The notes beneath the pieces were generated by a model that ran no database searches, was not told the origin of the DNA, and saw only the letters and a program-made list of their open reading frames with translations. Position numbers and translations under genes: made by a program. This document shows positions 42,531 through 46,225 of a DNA stretch of 46,225 nt, piece by piece. The stretch is from an uncultured Sutterella sp. (GTDB lineage Bacteria > Pseudomonadota > Gammaproteobacteria > Burkholderiales > Burkholderiaceae_F). The stretch spans positions 1-46,225 of the forward strand of contig UQNA01000016.1 in NCBI GenBank assembly GCA_900542195.1. The letters are read 5' to 3'. Every line of letters starts with the position of its first letter. Position 1 is the first letter of the stretch.

Positions 42531-44023
42531 TAGTAGGCTCGATTAAGAAAGTTTGTGATGCCGTCTCTTAGCCGACGGTAGCTATCAGTCAATATCTGTT
42601 CAGAGAAATGTGCATATCCTAAAATCAAACCGGACTGAGGTTTCTCCTTCACATAACAGGGGGAGAGAGGTCGGCTTTCTATATGATAATTTTGTCGTAA
42701 ATAGAGGTTTAGCTCGACATCATTTATTTTTAACTCAGGATTGAAGATAAAGGTTAAATGCGTACCGCCGGTATTTGCTTCCAGAGCTCCAAACTGGCTT
42801 AGAAGAGATTGGATGCATTGGACGGAAGTTTCGCGCCGCTTTTGGTACATTCTTTTGAGTCTTCTGATATGAGCCTCATAGAACCCGCCCTCGATAAATT
42901 CCGTAAGGATTACCGAGTGAACTTCACTTGAATGTCTAAGGGTCAGCATTTTTATGCCTTCAACAATCGGGATTAATTGTTCAGGAACAACAATGTAGCC
43001 CATGTTGAATCCGGGATAAATCGTCTTCGTAAAGCTTCCCATATAAATGGTTGAGCCTGTTTGATCTAAGGACGCAATAGCAGGGTTGGGTTCGTCAGCG
43101 GTAAAAAGTTCGGTATCGTAACCGTCTTCTAAAATCCACTTTCCGCAGGAATTTGCCCAGTCGATAAGTTCCAGTTTCCTCTCCAGACTCATCAAATGTC
43201 CTGTCGGGTACTGAAAGCTCGGAGTGACAACTACAGCAGCTAGCTCCTTATCACTAGAAAGCTGATTGATACTGATACCATTCTCGTTGACCGGAATAGG
43301 AATAGGATGGTGCCCTAAAAATTCAACTAAATCACGATGAGGCCTGAAGCCGGGATCTTCAACTGCGATTTTGGCGCCCTCACTAAACAGAGCTTGTAAA
43401 GCTAAATAAAGGTCTTCCTGAACTCCGGATGTGATAATTACTTGAGAACCGGAACAATTGATTCCTCTGCTTCTTCTCAACAAATCAGCAATGACTTTTT
43501 TAAATGGCCGATAGCCGCCCGGTTCTGCGTAAGCATTGTGCATCCAGGGGCTTTTTGAAACTCTTCCCACGATTGTTGTCCAGTCTTTTCCCGGCAGGCT
43601 TTCCATGTCAGGCGCAATAAGAGCAAAAGGTACTTCCTTTTGTACTGGAAACTGTAAAGCCTGTTTTGCAATTTCAGTTTTAACTGGCAATTTGGGTTTT
43701 TTAATGTTGTTGGACAATGTTGCAGTGGAAGATTTATGTAAATCCAAATCAATTGCGCATTCGCTGACAAAACAACCCCGGCCTTTCTCACTGAATATCC
43801 ATCCTTCTTCTAATAAGCGCTTGTAAGCCTGCGTGACTGTCGTACGAGACAGATTCAGCATAGAACTTAAAACTCGAGAAGACGGAAGTTCATCACCGCT
43901 TTTTAAAAATCCTTCGGAAATCAGATTTTCGATTTTCTTTGACAGTTGATAATATGCCGGAGGAGATTCTTTCTCCTTGTTTATCCGGATAATCTGAAAA
44001 CATGGATTAATGGCTTGGGTCAT
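42530..44023 (-). CDS. MocR/PdxR-type GntR regulator with aminotransferase domain
   Basis: 497 residues from ATG 44023 (an in-frame TTG at 44041 is an alternative). N-terminal GntR winged helix (YYQLSKKIENLISEGFLKSGDELPSSRVLSSMLNLSRTTVTQAYKRLLEEGW) joined to a fold-type I aminotransferase domain with VEDPGFRPHRDLVEF, TPSFQYPTG, ILEDGYDTEL and the PLP lysine in YMGSFTKTIYPGFNMGY. Such regulators sense PLP; PdxR members control vitamin B6 genes. Its target is likely its own operon, but pdxST are not present here. Confidence 0.92.
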   Translation of the reverse strand: MTQAINPCFQIIRINKEKESPPAYYQLSKKIENLISEGFLKSGDELPSSRVLSSMLNLSRTTVTQAYKRLLEEGWIFSEKGRGCFVSECAIDLDLHKSSTATLSNNIKKPKLPVKTEIAKQALQFPVQKEVPFALIAPDMESLPGKDWTTIVGRVSKSPWMHNAYAEPGGYRPFKKVIADLLRRSRGINCSGSQVIITSGVQEDLYLALQALFSEGAKIAVEDPGFRPHRDLVEFLGHHPIPIPVNENGISINQLSSDKELAAVVVTPSFQYPTGHLMSLERKLELIDWANSCGKWILEDGYDTELFTADEPNPAIASLDQTGSTIYMGSFTKTIYPGFNMGYIVVPEQLIPIVEGIKMLTLRHSSEVHSVILTEFIEGGFYEAHIRRLKRMYQKRRETSVQCIQSLLSQFGALEANTGGTHLTFIFNPELKINDVELNLYLRQNYHIESRPLSPCYVKEKPQSGLILGYAHFSEQILTDSYRRLRDGITNFLNRAY

Positions 44024-44111
44024 AAAAATCTGAGTCGGCAAATAACTTCTAACTGAGAATAATCAGAAAATATTATCAAAGCACTCGGTGCTTTTGTTTA
44101 CCAGCAATGTG

Positions 44112-44150
44112 AGAAAAAACTGAAACGAAGCATAAAACTTCGTTTCAGTT
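44112..44150 (-). terminator. Rho-independent terminator of the octaheme cytochrome gene
   Basis: Perfect 13-bp stem (44118-44130 with 44138-44150), loop CATAAAA. On the minus strand it is followed by TTTTTTCTC. It lies 10 nt after the gene's stop. Confidence 0.9.
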
Positions 44151-44159
44151 AAAGATTGC

Positions 44160-45851
44160 CTAGCCTTTGATCGCCTTATTGGCTTCGGTTGTGGCTGTTC
44201 TTAGTTTCTTGATAACTTCGGAGGAAGTCTTTTCGAATCCTCTTGGGTCATGCACTCCTTCGGAATAGTCACTGAAGTACCAACCTCTAGTGTGTAGATA
44301 CAGACTGTAGGCGTCTTGAAGTTCTTTGTATTGAGCTTCCGGTATCTTAACGTCGCCATTTTTCGCTTGTATCAGCAGTTTTCTAGCAGCCGCGCCGTAT
44401 CGTTCAAGTCTTTCCTTATGGATACGGTATCTTTGCTGGATAGTGGCAACCATATAAGCCGCTTGACCTTCGCTCCAGTTGTCTCCATTCGGATTGCCAT
44501 GGCAGTCGCTGCGGGCGCATGTGTTCTTGTATTTGAGGCTCGGTAAGCTCGGCTGGTGCTCTAATTTACCGTTTTCTTTCTTCGCAAAATGGCAGTCAGT
44601 GCATCCAACTCCGGCTTTGCCATGTGTGGAACCAACAAGTGTTTCCATGTGATAATGGTCGGTAGAAACTGTTTTTACACCGGTGTCTTTGTCAATACCA
44701 TTATGCAGTCCTAAGCCTCTGACAATATTCCATCGCTCGATCGGATTGGCTGCGAAAAACGTTCCCACGGACCATCCTTCTCGATCAATCGCCTCTTTTG
44801 GATGGGCAAGCTGGCCGTCGGAATCTTTGTAGAAAGTTTCAGAACGATTGTGGCCTTGGTGGCACTGTCCGCACATGTAGTTTGAATTGGTTTTCTCCAA
44901 AATTGCAATCTTTCTCGGATATCCTCTTACACCCATATTGAAAACTTCAATTTTCGGATAACCTGTCTTGCCGGCATTTTTCTGATAGTTGTAGTCCTTG
45001 AAGTCCTTATGGGTCATGGCTTCTATCAAATGATCAAAAACAATTCTCGGTTCGGCCGAGTGAGGATCATGACAGGTAATGCAGTTAAAACTGTTGTTGA
45101 CGGTCTTCAATACTTTGTGATCCGGATCATTGAAAGCTAAAGGAGCTTTCGGATGTTTTTTCCCGAGATATGCAATATCCATCATATTGTCGCTAGTTTT
45201 GCATTTAAGACAGTCGGAGCGGCCCATAATCTCTCTTCCTTTATGCGGACGCCATGTTAGAGACAGAGTCTTTGACGGCTTGATGGCATCACCTTCTTGA
45301 GGTCTGGTGTCAATTAAAGCCTCCCACATAGGAGCTCCGGGTTTGGACATGTCTTTGTAAAAGTCTTTGTATTCATAGCGACCGTCAGAACGAATATTTG
45401 CTAAATCTGTGACGATGCTGGAGTGAAATCTGGGCAAACGATATTGAACGTCTCTGAAGGAATTATCACCGGCGATATCTCTAATGACGGAATACGTCTG
45501 AGGTTTATTGTTCAAAGCCCACTGATAGTGGTACTTGGGATCCATAATGTCTTTGTGCTGTTCCTGGTGACACTGTCCGCAGGCCGCATATTCAAAGTGC
45601 GTCGTAGGACGGTTGTCTGCGCTAGGTGCCTTCAAGTGGTTTGCTTCGATATCATGGCAGGAGGTGCAGTTTAAATTTTTGTGGGCACCTCGGGTTGATA
45701 ACGTTTTAATTGCAGTGCTATGACAACCAAAACATTGGTTCTTGTCTGCTTCTTTTAAGAAATTTGAATTTGCCGTATTGTCAGCAGCGAAAACCGATGT
45801 AGCAAGTAACATCGAAAAGCTTAATAAGGTAGTGGTCGATAGAAATTTCAT
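44160..45851 (-). CDS. Octaheme c-type cytochrome, NrfA/octaheme nitrite reductase-like
   Basis: 563 residues with a Sec signal (MKFLSTTTLLSFSMLLATSVFA). Eight haem sites are visible: C40FGCH, C62TSCH, C91GQCH, C214LKCK, C257ITCH, C327GQCH, C417TDCH and C445ARSDCH. CXXCK at site 4 after three extra N-terminal sites is the layout of octaheme nitrite reductases, whose last five haems correspond to NrfA. The THGKAGVGCTDCH...CHGNP stretch matches NrfA around its last two haems. Two oddities: haem 8 is CX4CH instead of CXXCH, and the segment after site 6 is CHQGHNRSETF rather than NrfA-type CHVEYYF with the active-site Tyr. Periplasmic reductase of nitrite, sulfite-like or another substrate. No electron-donor gene follows in the window. 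Ribosome site AAGGAG. Confidence 0.9.
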   Translation of the reverse strand: MKFLSTTTLLSFSMLLATSVFAADNTANSNFLKEADKNQCFGCHSTAIKTLSTRGAHKNLNCTSCHDIEANHLKAPSADNRPTTHFEYAACGQCHQEQHKDIMDPKYHYQWALNNKPQTYSVIRDIAGDNSFRDVQYRLPRFHSSIVTDLANIRSDGRYEYKDFYKDMSKPGAPMWEALIDTRPQEGDAIKPSKTLSLTWRPHKGREIMGRSDCLKCKTSDNMMDIAYLGKKHPKAPLAFNDPDHKVLKTVNNSFNCITCHDPHSAEPRIVFDHLIEAMTHKDFKDYNYQKNAGKTGYPKIEVFNMGVRGYPRKIAILEKTNSNYMCGQCHQGHNRSETFYKDSDGQLAHPKEAIDREGWSVGTFFAANPIERWNIVRGLGLHNGIDKDTGVKTVSTDHYHMETLVGSTHGKAGVGCTDCHFAKKENGKLEHQPSLPSLKYKNTCARSDCHGNPNGDNWSEGQAAYMVATIQQRYRIHKERLERYGAAARKLLIQAKNGDVKIPEAQYKELQDAYSLYLHTRGWYFSDYSEGVHDPRGFEKTSSEVIKKLRTATTEANKAIKG

Positions 45852-46097
45852 TTATTTCTCCTTGTTCACAAAACCATTTTATTAAGGCCTGTTAAGCTTT
45901 CTGATACCACTTTTAATCTGGTATTAATGTCCACTTTTAGGTTTTTTCCCAGGATCTAGTAGCTCAAAGCGTGGAAGGAAAGGTAAATACTCAAAAAAGT
46001 TCTAAGAGTGCAGACATCGGAGATGGAGAGGAGAGTTTGGTATTTTGAGGCCGAGGACGGTTGGCCAAGAATGAAACTCAATTCTGAACTAACGAAG
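45852..46097. other. Control region of the octaheme cytochrome and unassigned flank
   Basis: Upstream of the cytochrome start (minus) are an inverted repeat ATACCA-N9-TGGTAT (45904-45909, 45919-45924) and two direct CCACTTTTA copies (45907-45915 and 45931-45939), candidate regulator sites. No ORF up to the IS end. No FNR-type palindrome was recognised. Confidence 0.4.
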
Positions 46098-46225
46098 TTG
46101 ACATCCTCCTCTTCGTGAACGAAGAGGATTCCCTACCACCACTACAACAGCCGTAGCCTATTGTTGTAGAAGGTCTCGTTGGGTTCCTGCTGACAACGGC
46201 CTTACTGCACCGTTCATTTCACAGG
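46098..46225 (+). mobile_element. Left end of an IS200/IS605-type element, cut by the window edge
   Basis: TTGAC (46098-46102), the usual kind of target pentanucleotide, is followed by ATCCTCCTCTTCG-TGAA-CGAAGAGGATTCCC, where an 8-bp hairpin (46108-46115 with 46120-46127) is the subterminal palindrome recognised by Y1 transposases. A second inverted repeat CTACAACA/TGTTGTAG spans 46142-46169, and the last bases resemble the region before tnpB in such elements. No coding sequence is reached. Confidence 0.6.

Noticed and set aside
1..46225. CRISPR array, rRNA, prophage or integron
   Set aside because: No regularly spaced direct repeats, no rRNA signatures and no structural phage genes were seen in the window.

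Overview
The window reads as a chromosomal segment of a betaproteobacterium, most likely a low-GC, gut-type Sutterellaceae member (Parasutterella/Turicimonas-like). The evidence is gene order (ffh-ruvCAB, prfB to lysS, recJ next to a recJ-associated conserved gene, a full isc operon ending in iscX), many TTG/GTG starts, and an octaheme reductase-type cytochrome. The genus is inference from recall, not a computed match.

Layout. 1-55 is the right end of an IS200/IS605-type element sitting in the 3' end of recC (37-3612, minus). 3654-8067 (minus) is ffh-ruvC-ruvA-ruvB plus an unknown gene that overlaps ruvB by 4 nt. 8133-10397 (plus) holds a CcsA/YpjD-like membrane protein, a small PP0621-like protein, AmpD and YggT. 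tRNA-Asn and a TyrB/AspC aminotransferase follow on minus. 12256-16213 (plus) is an ornithine-decarboxylase operon: promoter, a 40-codon leader resembling the ornithine-sensing arrest peptide SpeFL, speF and potE. Then come a small secreted protein (minus), uvrB, a low-molecular-weight tyrosine phosphatase, and iscR-iscS-iscU-iscA-hscB-hscA-fdx-iscX behind two IscR-like boxes. iscS carries a frameshift. A lipoprotein follows. 26495-30751 (minus) is prfB (with its programmed +1 frameshift)-SDR-lysS-Nudix; recJ and its partner follow on minus. 34053-41551 (plus) is lolC-lolD-tatD, a double-ACT protein, a UPF0210 protein and a YoaB-like RidA protein, then relA. The right side has tRNA-Val, a PNPOx-like protein with a MocR/PdxR-type regulator, and an octaheme NrfA-like cytochrome c (all minus except the tRNA). 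At 46098-46225 a second IS200/IS605-type end begins and runs off the window.

How it fits together. RuvABC, RecC, RecJ and UvrB give recombination and excision repair. The isc operon makes Fe-S clusters under IscR control. SpeF and PotE convert ornithine to putrescine while consuming a proton and exchange product for substrate, which suits acid or polyamine adaptation; the leader would tie expression to ornithine. RelA contributes the stringent response. The octaheme cytochrome points to anaerobic respiration of a nitrogen or sulfur oxyanion or a related acceptor.

Most interesting: (i) the SpeFL-like leader in a non-gammaproteobacterial setting, with a terminator-like hairpin across its stop codon; (ii) the octaheme cytochrome with CXXCK at heme 4, CX4CH at heme 8 and a changed active-site segment; (iii) an IscR with Phe where the cluster-binding His is expected; (iv) the iscS frameshift. 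The window starts and ends in IS200/IS605-like termini, as expected if it is a contig bounded by repeats.
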